Notes under the pieces: generated by a model
Seen by the model: the letters and a program-made list of their open reading frames with translations, nothing else
Databases searched by the model: none
What the model was told of the DNA's origin: nothing
Made by a program: the position numbers and the translations under genes
Source: CAWBOV01 sp963790525
GTDB taxonomy: Bacteria; Actinomycetota; Actinomycetes; Mycobacteriales; Jatrophihabitantaceae
NCBI GenBank assembly: GCA_963790525.1
Contig: CAWBOV010000002.1
Location: 744,001 to 808,000, forward strand
Direction of reading: 5' to 3'
Length of the DNA stretch: 64,000 nucleotides
Shown: positions 8,753 through 16,892 of the stretch, one piece after another
Numbering within the stretch: position 1 is the stretch's first letter
Layout of the letters: each line of letters opens with the position of its first letter

Positions 8753-9160
8753 ATGCAGATCTTTCCGGAGCGGTCGGCCACCGCGGCTCTCGCGGACGGG
8801 AAGTACTTCACCGGCAGCGTCTGGCGTACCGACCACATCCCGCGGGTGGGTGCCGACGGGATGATGGGCAACCGGTTCGTCTACTCGCCGGGCTCGCGCT
8901 CGCACTGGCACGTCCACGACGGGCACCAGGCGATCGTGGTCGTGCAGGGCCGCGGCGTCGTCGACTGGAAGGGCGAGGAGCTGGCGCACGCGCTCTACCC
9001 GGGCGACTGGCTGCACGTCGAGCCCGGGGTGGAGCACTGGCACGGGGCCGGCGTGGACGACGTGTTCGCCCACCTCGCGGTCACCGCCCAGGGCGGGACG
9101 CAGTGGCTCGGCCCGGTCAGCGATGCCGACTACGCCCGCGCCCAACGCGCATTCGGTTGA
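8753..9160 (+). CDS. Cupin-domain protein
   Basis: A 135-residue single-domain cupin. Motif 1 is visible as SHWHVHDGHQAIVVVQGRG, with two His positioned for metal binding, and motif 2 as YPGDWLHVEPGVEHWHGA. TAGGAGG lies just upstream of the ATG. Small cupins of this kind include carboxymuconolactone-type and metal-binding regulatory proteins; no catalytic assignment is possible. It is the last gene of the DDN-HAD-cupin operon. Confidence 0.85.
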   Translation: MQIFPERSATAALADGKYFTGSVWRTDHIPRVGADGMMGNRFVYSPGSRSHWHVHDGHQAIVVVQGRGVVDWKGEELAHALYPGDWLHVEPGVEHWHGAGVDDVFAHLAVTAQGGTQWLGPVSDADYARAQRAFG

Positions 9161-9325
9161 GCCCTCGATCAGTTGATCAAACCGTGACCGCGGTGTCCAA
9201 GTCGTGTCTTGCGGTGAGCGCGCCCCGGGGTCGATGCTCGGAGATGTCCAACGAGTGGTGGCGGCGGACAGCGCGGTCCGGCGACGCGCTGCTCGGCGCC
9301 GCGTGTGTGCAGGCAGGTAAGGGCA

Positions 9326-9787
9326 TTGGCAACGAGCAGCCAGACGAAACGGTCGGGTCGGCGCAAGGCGTCCCCGAGCCGGAAGCGGGCGGCGCCGCAT
9401 CCGGTCAAGGTCACCACCTCGGCCGCTGCCACGTCCCGCGCGGGCACCGCGCAACCCGCCCGCCGGCAGCCCGCGGCGCCGGCTCGCCCGGCACCGGTCG
9501 CTCCGGTACGCGCGGCCCCCGCGGTCCGGGCTCCCGCAGTGCCGGCTGCCGCCGTCCGGGCCTCCGCAGTCCGGGCCTCCGCAGTCCGGGCTCCCGCAGT
9601 CCGGGTCCCCGCCATCCGGGTTCCCGCAGTTCCGGTTGCCGCCGCGCGCCCGACCCGGACCGAGCCGCGTTTCTGGCAGCGGACCTGGTTCAGTGACGTG
9701 CTCGTCCTGCTGGCCGTCCTGGTGTTCGTCGTCGGCGGCATGGTGGTCGGTCTGGTGATGCTGAAGGACTCGATCGCCGCGATCTGA
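9326..9787 (+). CDS. Basic Ala/Pro/Val-rich protein with pentapeptide repeats and one C-terminal membrane segment
   Basis: I do not recognise this gene. From a TTG start (MATSSQTKRSGRRKASPSRK, with GGTAAGG upstream) it gives 153 residues: a Lys/Arg-rich head, a long Ala/Pro/Arg tract, eight in-register five-residue repeats of the VRAPA type, and a hydrophobic segment near the end (VLVLLAVLVFVVGGMVVGLVML). The topology suggests a small tail-anchored protein with a disordered cytoplasmic, nucleic-acid- or wall-facing arm. The repeat tract could have changed in length between strains. The start is uncertain. Confidence 0.55.
   Translation: MATSSQTKRSGRRKASPSRKRAAPHPVKVTTSAAATSRAGTAQPARRQPAAPARPAPVAPVRAAPAVRAPAVPAAAVRASAVRASAVRAPAVRVPAIRVPAVPVAAARPTRTEPRFWQRTWFSDVLVLLAVLVFVVGGMVVGLVMLKDSIAAI
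9524..9643 (+). repeat. Eight 15-bp tandem repeats inside a coding region
   Basis: Eight consecutive 15-base units of the form GTCCGGGCTCCCGCA, with a few substitutions, encode VRAPA, VPAAA, VRASA, VRASA, VRAPA, VRVPA, IRVPA and VPVAA. Unit length is a multiple of three, so copy-number change would keep the frame. Confidence 0.85.
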
Positions 9788-9802
9788 GCGCCCCGGCCCA
9801 CG

Positions 9803-10444
9803 TCACGCCGTGGCGCGCTCCGCCCAGGCCTGCTCGAGCGCCGAGGCCAGCGCCTCGGCGGGCTGTGCGCCCGAGACGCCGTATCTCGCGTCGATGACGA
9901 AGAACGGCACGCCGGAGATCCCGTACTCGCGGGCCTGCGCGACGTCGGCGCGGACGTCCTCGGCGTAGGCGTCCGTGGCCAGCACCGACGCGACCTCGTC
10001 GGCATCCAGCCCGACCTCGACGGCCAGCCGCTGCAGGGTCGCCGGTGAGCCGACCGCGGCGCCCTCGGTGAAGTGGGCCTGCATCAGCCGCTCCTTGAGC
10101 TCGGCCTGCACGCCGCGGGCGTCGGCCAGGTGCAGCAGCCGGTGCGCGTCGAAGGTGTTGCTGTTGTGGACGGTCTCGAAGTGGAAATCGAGCCCCTCGG
10201 CGGCCGCGGTCTCCGTCATGGAGTCGAGCATGCGCTGGGCCGAGGCCGTGTCCGTGCCGAACTTGTCGGCCAGGTGCTGGACGTGTGAGCCCGGGGCGTT
10301 GACCGCGCCGGGGTCGAGCTCGAAGGAGTGCCAGCGCACGTCGACCTCGTCGCGGTGGGCGAAACCGGCCAGTGCCCGCTCGAAGCGGCGCTTGCCGACG
10401 TAGCACCAGGGACAGACGACGTCGGACCAGATGTCGATGCGCAT
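9803..10444 (-). CDS. DsbA family oxidoreductase, FrnE-like
   Basis: A 213-residue thioredoxin-fold protein starting MRIDIWSDVVCPWCYVGKRR, with the CPWC redox motif at residues 11-14. Further family markers are an inserted helical domain (FHFETVHNSNTFDAHRLLH) and the cis-Pro segment GISGVPFFVID. There is no signal peptide, so it acts in the cytoplasm, unlike DsbA proper. FrnE-type proteins are disulfide oxidoreductases or isomerases linked to oxidative stress and polyketide tailoring. It stands alone, convergent with the upstream repeat protein and divergent from the next membrane-protein gene. Confidence 0.9.
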   Translation of the reverse strand: MRIDIWSDVVCPWCYVGKRRFERALAGFAHRDEVDVRWHSFELDPGAVNAPGSHVQHLADKFGTDTASAQRMLDSMTETAAAEGLDFHFETVHNSNTFDAHRLLHLADARGVQAELKERLMQAHFTEGAAVGSPATLQRLAVEVGLDADEVASVLATDAYAEDVRADVAQAREYGISGVPFFVIDARYGVSGAQPAEALASALEQAWAERATA

Positions 10445-10510
10445 GATCACCGCAACGACGCGGCCGGTCGATTGCTTCCCCACCCGCCGGCCGCCGCTAG
10501 CCTCGATCAC

Positions 10511-11023
10511 ATGCCCGCGCCCGAGCCGCCCGACGCGGACGATGTCCCGGAGCTCCACCGGCAGCTGTCCAATCCCGCGGGCGCCGTCTACGGCACGATC
10601 GTGGCCGCGGGCGTCCTCGCCGCGGAGGGCGACGGCGGGCACTCGATCGGCGCGGTCGTCGCCTCGATCGTCGGCACCCTCGCGGTGTTCTGGCTGGCCC
10701 ACGCCTACACCGACATGCTCGGTGAGCAGATCGAGTCCCGTGCGTTCGCGCCCGGCCGCTTCTGGCACGCCCTCGTCGTGGAGGCGCCCATCCTGGAGAG
10801 CGCGGTCGCTCCGGTGCTGGCGCTCCTCGCCGCTGCCGCGTTCGGCGCGACCCGCACGACGGCCGTGACCTCGGCGCTCGTGGTCGCCGTGCTGGAGTTG
10901 CTGGGCTGGACGGTGATCGCCTCGCGGCGGCTCGGGCTCCGGCCGGGTCAGGCGATCCCGTACTGCGTCGCCACGACGGTGCTGGGCTTCGGGATCATCG
11001 GACTGAAGGTCCTCATCCACTGA
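10511..11023 (+). CDS. Small integral membrane protein, function unknown
   Basis: A 170-residue protein with about four hydrophobic segments (AVYGTIVAAGVLAAEG, SIVGTLAVFWLAHAYT, VAPVLALLAAAAFG, TSALVVAVLELLGWTVIA and a terminal VLGFGIIGLKVLI). The central motif WLAHAYTDMLGEQI is conserved in actinobacterial homologues as far as I recall, but no function is known. It diverges from the FrnE-like gene with a 66-base gap that must hold both promoters. Confidence 0.7.
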   Translation: MPAPEPPDADDVPELHRQLSNPAGAVYGTIVAAGVLAAEGDGGHSIGAVVASIVGTLAVFWLAHAYTDMLGEQIESRAFAPGRFWHALVVEAPILESAVAPVLALLAAAAFGATRTTAVTSALVVAVLELLGWTVIASRRLGLRPGQAIPYCVATTVLGFGIIGLKVLIH

Positions 11024-11328
11024 GTTGCACGTACTCTACTTATCTGATAGACATTATGGGTGACACATCGACCCTCACTGCACCGCAGGTTGCACGTGGA
11101 CCTGGTGCGGGTCGGTACAGCGGCCTGTCCCCGCCGCTAGTCCGTCCGCGACCGTTCCCCAAGACGAAGCGGACACCCGAGGCGCCCCCGCGCCCCGGAG
11201 TCGATACCAGCCGGGTCCGAACCCCCCGTCTCACCTCGGCTCTCGTTGTACGGCCGGGCACCGCAGGCGCCCATCCACCGCCCGTGGTGCCCGGCACACC
11301 ACTCCTTCACCGATACGGGGACATCGCT
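11024..11328. other. 305-bp intergenic region before cysteine dioxygenase
   Basis: The stretch begins with an AT-rich segment (TACTCTACTTATCTGATAGACATTATG cut across two blocks around 11032-11058) that may be a promoter. The rest is GC-rich and in principle can be read as an N-terminal extension of the next gene, but that extension is Pro/Arg-rich and unlike the family. No riboswitch or clear operator was recognised. Confidence 0.4.
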
Positions 11329-11886
11329 GTGACTGCCGTAGCTCCACTCTCCGCGACGCCGGTTCCGCTCACTCCATCCCAGCTGGTCGACTACACCCGC
11401 CTGCTCGCCGAGGAGGTGCGCGCCGGGATGCACGAGGTCGGGTTCGATCCGCAGACGCGCTGGCACCGGCGCATCTACCGCGACGCCCGCGTCGACGTCT
11501 GGATCATCAGCTGGCTGCCCGATCAGGGCACCCAGCTGCACGACCACGGCGGGTCCTCGGGGGCGTTCACGGTCGTCGACGGCAGCCTCGACGAGGCAAC
11601 CTACGTCGCCAGCGGCCGGGGGGCCGGGACGCTGCGCGACCGCGTCCACGAAGCCGGGCGCAGCGTCGGTTTCGGTCCCCGGTACGTCCACGACGTGCGC
11701 AACCTGGGCAGCGAACCGGCCGTCAGCGTCCACGCCTACAGCCCACCGCTCACCGAGATGTCCTTCTACGACGTGGAGGGTGGCCACCTGGTCCCGTTCG
11801 CGACGCTGGACACCGACGATCCGGAGACGCCCGTGCCCGACGCGGTGCTCGATCGTTCGCTGCGCTCGGCCGGCTTCGACCGGTGA
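11329..11886 (+). CDS. Cysteine dioxygenase type I
   Basis: A 185-residue cupin-fold enzyme that would oxidise L-cysteine to cysteine sulfinate using non-haem iron. The iron-binding His pair is seen in TQLHDHGGSSGAF and the third His in GPRYVHDVRN. SVHAYSPPLTEMSFYDV is the C-terminal core. The GTG start was chosen because upstream residues are a Pro/Arg-rich stretch absent from the family, and GGGGAC lies in front of it. The stop overlaps the GTG of the rhodanese gene (GTGA), which indicates a sulfur-metabolism operon. Confidence 0.88.
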   Translation: MTAVAPLSATPVPLTPSQLVDYTRLLAEEVRAGMHEVGFDPQTRWHRRIYRDARVDVWIISWLPDQGTQLHDHGGSSGAFTVVDGSLDEATYVASGRGAGTLRDRVHEAGRSVGFGPRYVHDVRNLGSEPAVSVHAYSPPLTEMSFYDVEGGHLVPFATLDTDDPETPVPDAVLDRSLRSAGFDR

Positions 11887-12320
11887 CCGCCACCTTCGCG
11901 TCCATCGACGCCAAACTGGCCGACGCCCGGTCCCGGCTGGACCGCCTGACGCCGCAGGAGGCGGTGCGGCAGCTGGCCACCGGGTCGCTGCTGGTGGACA
12001 TCCGGCCCGACTGGCAGCGCGCCGTCGAGGGCGAGATACCCGATGCGCTGGTCATCGAGCGCAACCACCTGGAGTGGCGGCTGGATCCGGCCTCGGCCGC
12101 GCGCATCCCGCAGGCCGGCCCGGGCCAGCACTGGATCGTCGTCTGCTCCGAGGGTTACACGTCCTCACTCGCGGCCGACGACCTGCAGTCGATCGGCGTC
12201 CCGGCCACCGACCTGATCGGCGGTATCCACGCCTGGATGGCGGCCGGACTCCCGGTGCGCCCGGCGTCGGTGACTCGCACCCGGCTCTCCGACGCCGCTC
12301 GGCGTTCCGCCGTCCACTGA
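11883..12320 (+). CDS. Rhodanese-like sulfurtransferase
   Basis: A 145-residue single-domain rhodanese. The N-terminal core LLVDIRPDWQR and the active-site loop CSEGYTSS with the sulfur-carrying Cys are both present, followed by DLIGGIHAWMAAGLPV. It would transfer sulfane sulfur in the cytoplasm. Translational coupling to cysteine dioxygenase suggests that it handles sulfur released during cysteine breakdown. Its sequence ends shortly before a GC-rich tandem repeat. Confidence 0.88.
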   Translation: MTATFASIDAKLADARSRLDRLTPQEAVRQLATGSLLVDIRPDWQRAVEGEIPDALVIERNHLEWRLDPASAARIPQAGPGQHWIVVCSEGYTSSLAADDLQSIGVPATDLIGGIHAWMAAGLPVRPASVTRTRLSDAARRSAVH

Positions 12321-12330
12321 CCGATCGTCC

Positions 12331-12400
12331 GGCGCGGCTGGGCCGGACACGGCTGGGCCGGCGCGGCTGGGCCGGCGCGGCTGGGCCGGACACGGCTGGG
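12331..12400. repeat. Five imperfect 14-15-bp tandem repeats between rhodanese and mmuM
   Basis: Units of the form GGCGCGGCTGGGCC and GGACACGGCTGGGCC follow one another five times in the 117-base gap between the two genes. Spacing is head to tail with no unique spacers, so it is a simple tandem repeat, not a CRISPR. It may fold, but no terminator T-run is present. Confidence 0.8.
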
Positions 12401-12437
12401 TGGGCCGGTCCCGGTCGGCTGCCTTAGTCTCGCGGGA

Positions 12438-13340
12438 ATGAGCACCCTGGCCGCAGCTGCGCGCGAGCGCGTCGTCGTCCTCGACGGCGGCCTGGCCACC
12501 GAGCTGGAGGCCCAGGGCGAGGACCTGTCCAGCGCGCTCTGGTCGGCCCGCCTGCTCACCGACGACCCGGACGCGATCTACCGGGCCCATCGGGCGTTCT
12601 TCGAGGCCGGCGCCGAGGTCGCGACCACGAGCAGCTACCAGGTGTCCGCCCAGGGATTCGCCCCGCTCGGGCTCACCACCGCCGACGTCACCGAGCTCCT
12701 GCGCCGCAGCGTCACCCTGGCCGCCCGCGCCCGCGAGGACGCCGCGCCCGGACCGGCCTGGATCGCGGCCTCCGTGGGCCCGTACGGTGCCGTCCTCGCC
12801 GACGGTTCGGAGTACCGCGGCGACTACGGGATCGGCGTCGCGGAGCTGCGGGAGTTCCACCGCCCGCGCCTGAACGCGCTAGCCGCCGCCGGAGCGGACG
12901 TCCTCGCGGTCGAGACCATCCCCTGCCTGGCCGAGATCGAGGCGCTCGCGCTCGAGCTGGAGCTGCTCGACGTCCCGGCCTGGATGAGCCTGACCTGCGC
13001 GCACGGGACCACCCGGGCGGGGGAGCCGCTCGCCGAGGCCTTCGCGATCGCCGCCGCGCCGCCCGCGGTGTTCGCGGTGGGGGTCAACTGCACCGATCCG
13101 GCCGAGGTGGGCGCGCTGCTGCACGCCGCCGCGGGCGTCACGGACAAGGCGCTGGTGGCCTACCCGAACAGCGGCGAGACGTGGGACGCCGCCGCCCGCG
13201 GCTGGATCGGTGACAGCCGCTTCACCGCCGACCAGGTGGACGGCTGGGTCGGGGCGGGTGCCCGGCTCGTCGGCGGGTGCTGCCGGGTGAGCCCGGCGGA
13301 CGTCCACGCCGTGAGCGCGCTGCTCGGGAGGCGAGACTAG
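12438..13340 (+). CDS. mmuM: Homocysteine S-methyltransferase
   Basis: A 300-residue TIM-barrel methyltransferase that would make methionine from homocysteine and S-methylmethionine or SAM. The start VVLDGGLATELEAQG, the segment AGAEVATTSSYQVS, and the zinc ligands in VGVNCTDP and GGCCRVSP are all present. Its length matches MmuM. It follows the cysteine dioxygenase-rhodanese pair after a tandem-repeat spacer, so it is another sulfur amino acid gene in the same direction. The next gene starts 5 bases after its stop. Confidence 0.92.
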   Translation: MSTLAAAARERVVVLDGGLATELEAQGEDLSSALWSARLLTDDPDAIYRAHRAFFEAGAEVATTSSYQVSAQGFAPLGLTTADVTELLRRSVTLAARAREDAAPGPAWIAASVGPYGAVLADGSEYRGDYGIGVAELREFHRPRLNALAAAGADVLAVETIPCLAEIEALALELELLDVPAWMSLTCAHGTTRAGEPLAEAFAIAAAPPAVFAVGVNCTDPAEVGALLHAAAGVTDKALVAYPNSGETWDAAARGWIGDSRFTADQVDGWVGAGARLVGGCCRVSPADVHAVSALLGRRD

Positions 13341-13344
13341 GCCG

Positions 13345-14016
13345 ATGGGACTGGATGTCTATGTCGGGCCGCTCACCCGCTACTACCGCGGGGAGTGGTC
13401 CACGGTGGGTGAGCGCCCGCCCGTCGCCGATCCGGAATCCGTGCTCGACGTGGTGCTGCAGTGGCAGGCGCAGCTGGGCGAGGGCCTCGACTGCGCCGTG
13501 GCGTGGGCCGAGCGCCCCGACCTGCCGTACTGGAGCGATCACCCCGACTGGGACGGCTACGGGGCGATGCTGTTGCTCGCGGCCTACGACGAGCACCCGG
13601 AGTTGATCCCGCCGGGACGGCGCCGTTTCGGCCGCCCGCTGCCTCCCGACGACCCGCGCCGGTTCGCCAGCGCTCCGGCGTTCGTCGCGTCGAGCAAGCG
13701 ACCGTATCGCTACCCACTGCTGCTCTCGGACGTGGAGTGGTGGCTGCCGATCTTCGACGGCCCCGGCGTGTTCGTCACCGAGCGCCCCGACGGCAAGGCG
13801 ATCCGCGTCGGCCGGCTCGACCTGCTGGTGGCCGAGCTGACGGTGCTGGCGCAACGGTCGGACGCGTTCGCCGGTGCCGACCCCGAACAGGTGCGCCGTG
13901 CGGGTGCGCCCGAGGACGGGGAGCTGACGGGGACGGGGCGTTTCGGCCTGGCGACCTTCCTGCTGCTGGCCACCCGCGCCCTCGACCACCGCCAGCCCCT
14001 CCTGCTGGACTACTGA
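13345..14016 (+). CDS. Conserved hypothetical protein
   Basis: A 223-residue soluble protein starting MGLDVYVGPLTRYYRGEW. It is rich in Trp, Tyr and acidic residues (LPYWSDHPDWDGYG, LLSDVEWWLPIFDGPGVFV) and has no signal peptide or membrane span. I recall the MGLDVYVGPLTRYY start from proteins of unknown function in actinobacteria. It is 5 bases downstream of mmuM and probably cotranscribed. No catalytic motif stands out. Confidence 0.7.
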   Translation: MGLDVYVGPLTRYYRGEWSTVGERPPVADPESVLDVVLQWQAQLGEGLDCAVAWAERPDLPYWSDHPDWDGYGAMLLLAAYDEHPELIPPGRRRFGRPLPPDDPRRFASAPAFVASSKRPYRYPLLLSDVEWWLPIFDGPGVFVTERPDGKAIRVGRLDLLVAELTVLAQRSDAFAGADPEQVRRAGAPEDGELTGTGRFGLATFLLLATRALDHRQPLLLDY

Positions 14017-14025
14017 CCCGCCTCG

Positions 14026-14047
14026 GCGCCCCGTCCGGGGTGGGCGC
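14026..14047. terminator. Possible bidirectional hairpin between convergent genes
   Basis: GCGCCC and GGGCGC pair around CCGTCCGGGGT in the 35-base gap between the convergent hypothetical and secreted-protein genes. There is no T-run. It is a weak terminator candidate supported mainly by position. Confidence 0.4.
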
Positions 14048-14051
14048 TCGG

Positions 14052-14642
14052 TCAGGCCGCCGGGGTCGCCGTGCGGTGCACGGTGAAGGGGATCGCCGAC
14101 GGGTGGGCCCGCGTGGCGCCGAGGTACACCCGCGACGTGGGGAGCGCGGCGTTGCCGACGTTGAGGTTGCTCACCGTGAGCGACGGTGCGCAGTACGTGT
14201 GGAAGTCCACCCCGTCGGTGTAACCGTGGTTGACGAAGGCGAAGGTGAAGCTGCGGTGGTCCGCGGACAGCGTCAGCACGTCGCCCTTCTCCAGCTTGAC
14301 CGGCTCGATCCGCAGCGCGGTGGGAGCGGCGATCCTGCCGGTGAACACGGCACGGTCGTCACTGCGATGCGTGACGCGCAGGTGGAATCCCGTGCGGTCG
14401 TGCCAGAGGTAGTCGCCGCCCCGGGCGCCGGGCTGGTAGCCGGCCGGACGCCCCTGGATGCGGGCCGCCCACGGCGCCGCATCGCAGGCCGCGGCGGTCG
14501 CTGGCGCGGCGGTGGCGTGCGCGGCGGCCGGTGTCGCTGACGTCGGTGTCGCGGCGCCGGCCGTGCCGGGCTGGAGCGCCAACCCCGTGGCCAGGACGGC
14601 GAGCGCCCCGATACCGGTGATGGTGAGTCGTCGGACGTTCAT
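14052..14642 (-). CDS. Secreted protein of unknown function
   Basis: A 196-residue exported protein. The N-terminus (MNVRRLTITGIGALAVLATG) is a Sec signal peptide with a likely Ala-x-Ala cleavage near GTAGAATP, followed by an Ala/Thr/Pro linker of about 25 residues. The mature domain begins around CDAAPWAARIQGRP and contains LWHDRTGFHLRVTH and VNHGYTDGVDFHTYC. It may form a beta-rich fold with one disulfide between the two Cys. I do not recognise a family. It faces the methyltransferase gene divergently. Confidence 0.7.
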   Translation of the reverse strand: MNVRRLTITGIGALAVLATGLALQPGTAGAATPTSATPAAAHATAAPATAAACDAAPWAARIQGRPAGYQPGARGGDYLWHDRTGFHLRVTHRSDDRAVFTGRIAAPTALRIEPVKLEKGDVLTLSADHRSFTFAFVNHGYTDGVDFHTYCAPSLTVSNLNVGNAALPTSRVYLGATRAHPSAIPFTVHRTATPAA

Positions 14643-14783
14643 GATGGTGCCTCTCGCTCGGGAGCCGGCACGGACAGCGCGGCTCGACGAGGAACAGCCT
14701 GGGCGGCGACTGTGCGTCCCTGGTGCGGGAAACATTCGGATCGCATCAGCGCGCCGTACCGTCGGTGCCATGAGGTCGCGACG

Positions 14784-15395
14784 ATGAGCAGGTGGGCCGA
14801 CGTGTCCGGTGGCGCGTCCGGCCGGGACTACGCCGAACGTTTCGCGCGCCTGGCCGACTCCGGGCGCGACATGCACGGCGAGGCGGCGTTCTGCGCCGGA
14901 CTCCTCGAGCCGGGGGCCCGCGTGCTCGACGCCGGCTGTGGCACCGGGCGGGTCGCCCTGCGCCTGGATCAGCTCGGTTTCGACTGCACCGGCGTCGACC
15001 TCGACGAGTCGATGCTCGACGTCGCCCGCGGGTTGGCCCCCGACCTGCAATGGCTGCACGCCGACCTCGCCGAGCTCGACCGATCCCTGGACGGGCTCTT
15101 CGATCTCGTCGTCGCGGCGGGCAACGTCATCCCGCTCGTGGCCGCCGGCTCCGAGCCGGCCGTGATCGGTCAGCTCGCGGCCAGGCTCGCGCCGCACGGG
15201 GTGCTCGTCACCGGGTTCGGACTCGACGCCGCGCATCTGCCGCTCGCACAGGCGCCGTTCGGGCTGGGCGAGTACGACGGCTGGTGCACGGCTGCCGGGC
15301 TGGTGCTCGTCCAGCGGTTCGCCACCTGGGCGGCCGATCCCTTCGCGGGCGGTGGCTACGCCGTCAGCGTCCACGCGCGCGCGAGCGCGGTCTGA
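14784..15395 (+). CDS. Class I SAM-dependent methyltransferase
   Basis: A 203-residue methyltransferase. Motif I is VLDAGCGTGRVAL, motif II contains GVDLDESMLDVAR, and later motifs are seen in FDLVVAAGNVIPLVA and LAPHGVLVTGFGLD. The substrate is unknown. The ATG at MSRWADV was chosen because it precedes the conserved helices by the usual distance. Its 3' end overlaps the end of the convergent DUF2071 gene by 40 bases. Confidence 0.85.
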   Translation: MSRWADVSGGASGRDYAERFARLADSGRDMHGEAAFCAGLLEPGARVLDAGCGTGRVALRLDQLGFDCTGVDLDESMLDVARGLAPDLQWLHADLAELDRSLDGLFDLVVAAGNVIPLVAAGSEPAVIGQLAARLAPHGVLVTGFGLDAAHLPLAQAPFGLGEYDGWCTAAGLVLVQRFATWAADPFAGGGYAVSVHARASAV

Positions 15396-16102
15396 CGGGC
15401 GGGGGCAGCCTTCCCGACCAGCGTGACCCGGCGTGCCAGCACCGCGCAGTCGACCTCGGCGGCGCCGGCCGGGAACCGCTCCGGGTCGTCGAAGACCGAC
15501 GAGCGGGCGGTGTCGACGGCCACCGGTTCGATCCGCCAGGGCGGTGTCACCAGCTGCGGGCCCGCGGGCGTCTCGCGGGGGCGATCGGCGGGGTCGGCGG
15601 GATCGTCGAAGAACCGCGCGGCCTGGGTGGCGTCGGTGAACAGCGCACTTCCCCGGAAGCGGTCGCTCACGTGGACGGCGACCTCCAGGTCCATGGCGCC
15701 GTCGGCCGCGGAGCAGACGAGGTGCACGGTGGTCGCCGACTCCTCGACCCGGAACCGTGCGCGGCGGTACGCGCCCCGGTAGAGGCGACCGCCGAGGGCG
15801 AGGTCGGCCAGGCTGTCGCTGTCGCGCCGCAGGACGTAGAGGCCCTCGTGCCGCGTCGCGCCCGAGTCCCACTCCACGGCGATGCGGTGGACGGCGTTCT
15901 CGCTGTGCAGGCCGACCCAGCGCGGTACCCGGCCGGGACGCAACTGCCCGAGCCGGACGAGGGAGATCGCCGCGACCGCCGCGTCGCCGATCGTGCGGGG
16001 GCGAAGGGGGTGCGGCAGCAGCTCGGCGGCACGATCCGGATCGACGCGGTAAGCGACGACCAACCGCCGCTCGATCACGCCCGAAATCGGCGGTAGCCGC
16101 AC
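15356..16102 (-). CDS. DUF2071 family protein
   Basis: A 248-residue protein with the acetoacetate-decarboxylase-like fold features of DUF2071. The start reads VRLPPISGVIERRLVVAYRVDP when translated from the GTG, and the conserved segments VGLHSENAVHRIAVEW and GLYVLRRDSDS follow. The biochemical role of the family is unknown. There is no export signal. Its last 40 bases are shared with the methyltransferase gene on the other strand. Confidence 0.75.
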   Translation of the reverse strand: MRLPPISGVIERRLVVAYRVDPDRAAELLPHPLRPRTIGDAAVAAISLVRLGQLRPGRVPRWVGLHSENAVHRIAVEWDSGATRHEGLYVLRRDSDSLADLALGGRLYRGAYRRARFRVEESATTVHLVCSAADGAMDLEVAVHVSDRFRGSALFTDATQAARFFDDPADPADRPRETPAGPQLVTPPWRIEPVAVDTARSSVFDDPERFPAGAAEVDCAVLARRVTLVGKAAPARQTALARAWTLTA

Positions 16103-16215
16103 CAGTCCACTCCGTCCGGATCGACCCTCCTGCGAGGTCTCCGTGTCACCGTCCCACGGCGTCGGGACGCCGACAAGCCCCGGCGCGCTCCGGGCGCACG
16201 TCGGTGCCGGGCTGG

Positions 16216-16890
16216 TCAGGCGTGGACGAACGGCTCGATGGTGAGGGCGCAGCCGCGCATGGGCAGGTCGGCGTCGGTGGACGCGCTCGCTCCGGGGAGC
16301 GTGATCCGAGCCGTGTCGGAGACCGCTGCGTTGCACGAGCTGGGCCCGTGCAACGAGGCCGTGGCCGAGCCGGACGCGGCGATCTCGACCGGCCGCAGGC
16401 GTGCCGTGTCCTGGACCGCGGGTGCGCCGAGCGCTCTGCCGCCGGCGCGCAGTTGCACGGAAGCGACGCCGTCGATCCAGCAGGTGGCGTGGGAGGTGTT
16501 GGTGACCCGGATCGTCGCGTACTGCTGCTGGCTGGCACCCGATCCGCGCAGGGCCAGCACGGTGAGGGCCGATGCCGCGCACACCGGCCCGGGCGGTGGG
16601 CTCGCGGGAGCCGACGTGGGCGCGGCCGTGGACGGTGCCGCGGCCGTGGACGGTGCCACGGTCGCGGGCGGAGCGGCGCTACCGGTGGAGGTGACGCCAC
16701 CCTGCGCGGTGCTGCCGGCGGTGGTGCCGGCGGTGGTGGCGCCCGCCGTGCCCGCGCCGCCGGTACCCACTGCCGGCGCGGTGGCGCTGCCCCCGGCGAC
16801 CGTCCCGGACGAGGAGCATCCGGCGAGGACGAGCACGGCGCTCAGGGGCACGGCCGCGATCAGCAGTGCGCGACAGGGCAGGGCCCGCAT
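16216..16890 (-). CDS. DUF4232-type lipoprotein
   Basis: A 224-residue exported lipoprotein. The signal peptide ends in a lipobox VLAGCSSSG, with the Cys at about residue 25. A long Ala/Gly/Thr/Pro linker (about residues 28-100) separates the membrane anchor from a folded domain with four Cys (CAASALTVL, ATCWIDG, SSCNAAV, RGCALTIEP), as in actinobacterial DUF4232 proteins. Function unknown, location the outer face of the membrane. It starts 2 bases after the stop of the larger secreted-protein gene, so they are probably cotranscribed. Confidence 0.8.
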   Translation of the reverse strand: MRALPCRALLIAAVPLSAVLVLAGCSSSGTVAGGSATAPAVGTGGAGTAGATTAGTTAGSTAQGGVTSTGSAAPPATVAPSTAAAPSTAAPTSAPASPPPGPVCAASALTVLALRGSGASQQQYATIRVTNTSHATCWIDGVASVQLRAGGRALGAPAVQDTARLRPVEIAASGSATASLHGPSSCNAAVSDTARITLPGASASTDADLPMRGCALTIEPFVHA

Positions 16891-16892
16891 CG

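Noticed and set aside
11056..11328. Start of cysteine dioxygenase 91 codons upstream
   Set aside because: The added residues are Pro/Arg-rich and unlike the family; the GTG at 11329 gives normal length.
12331..12400. Short CRISPR-like array
   Set aside because: Units are directly adjacent without spacers and vary in sequence; no cas genes are present.
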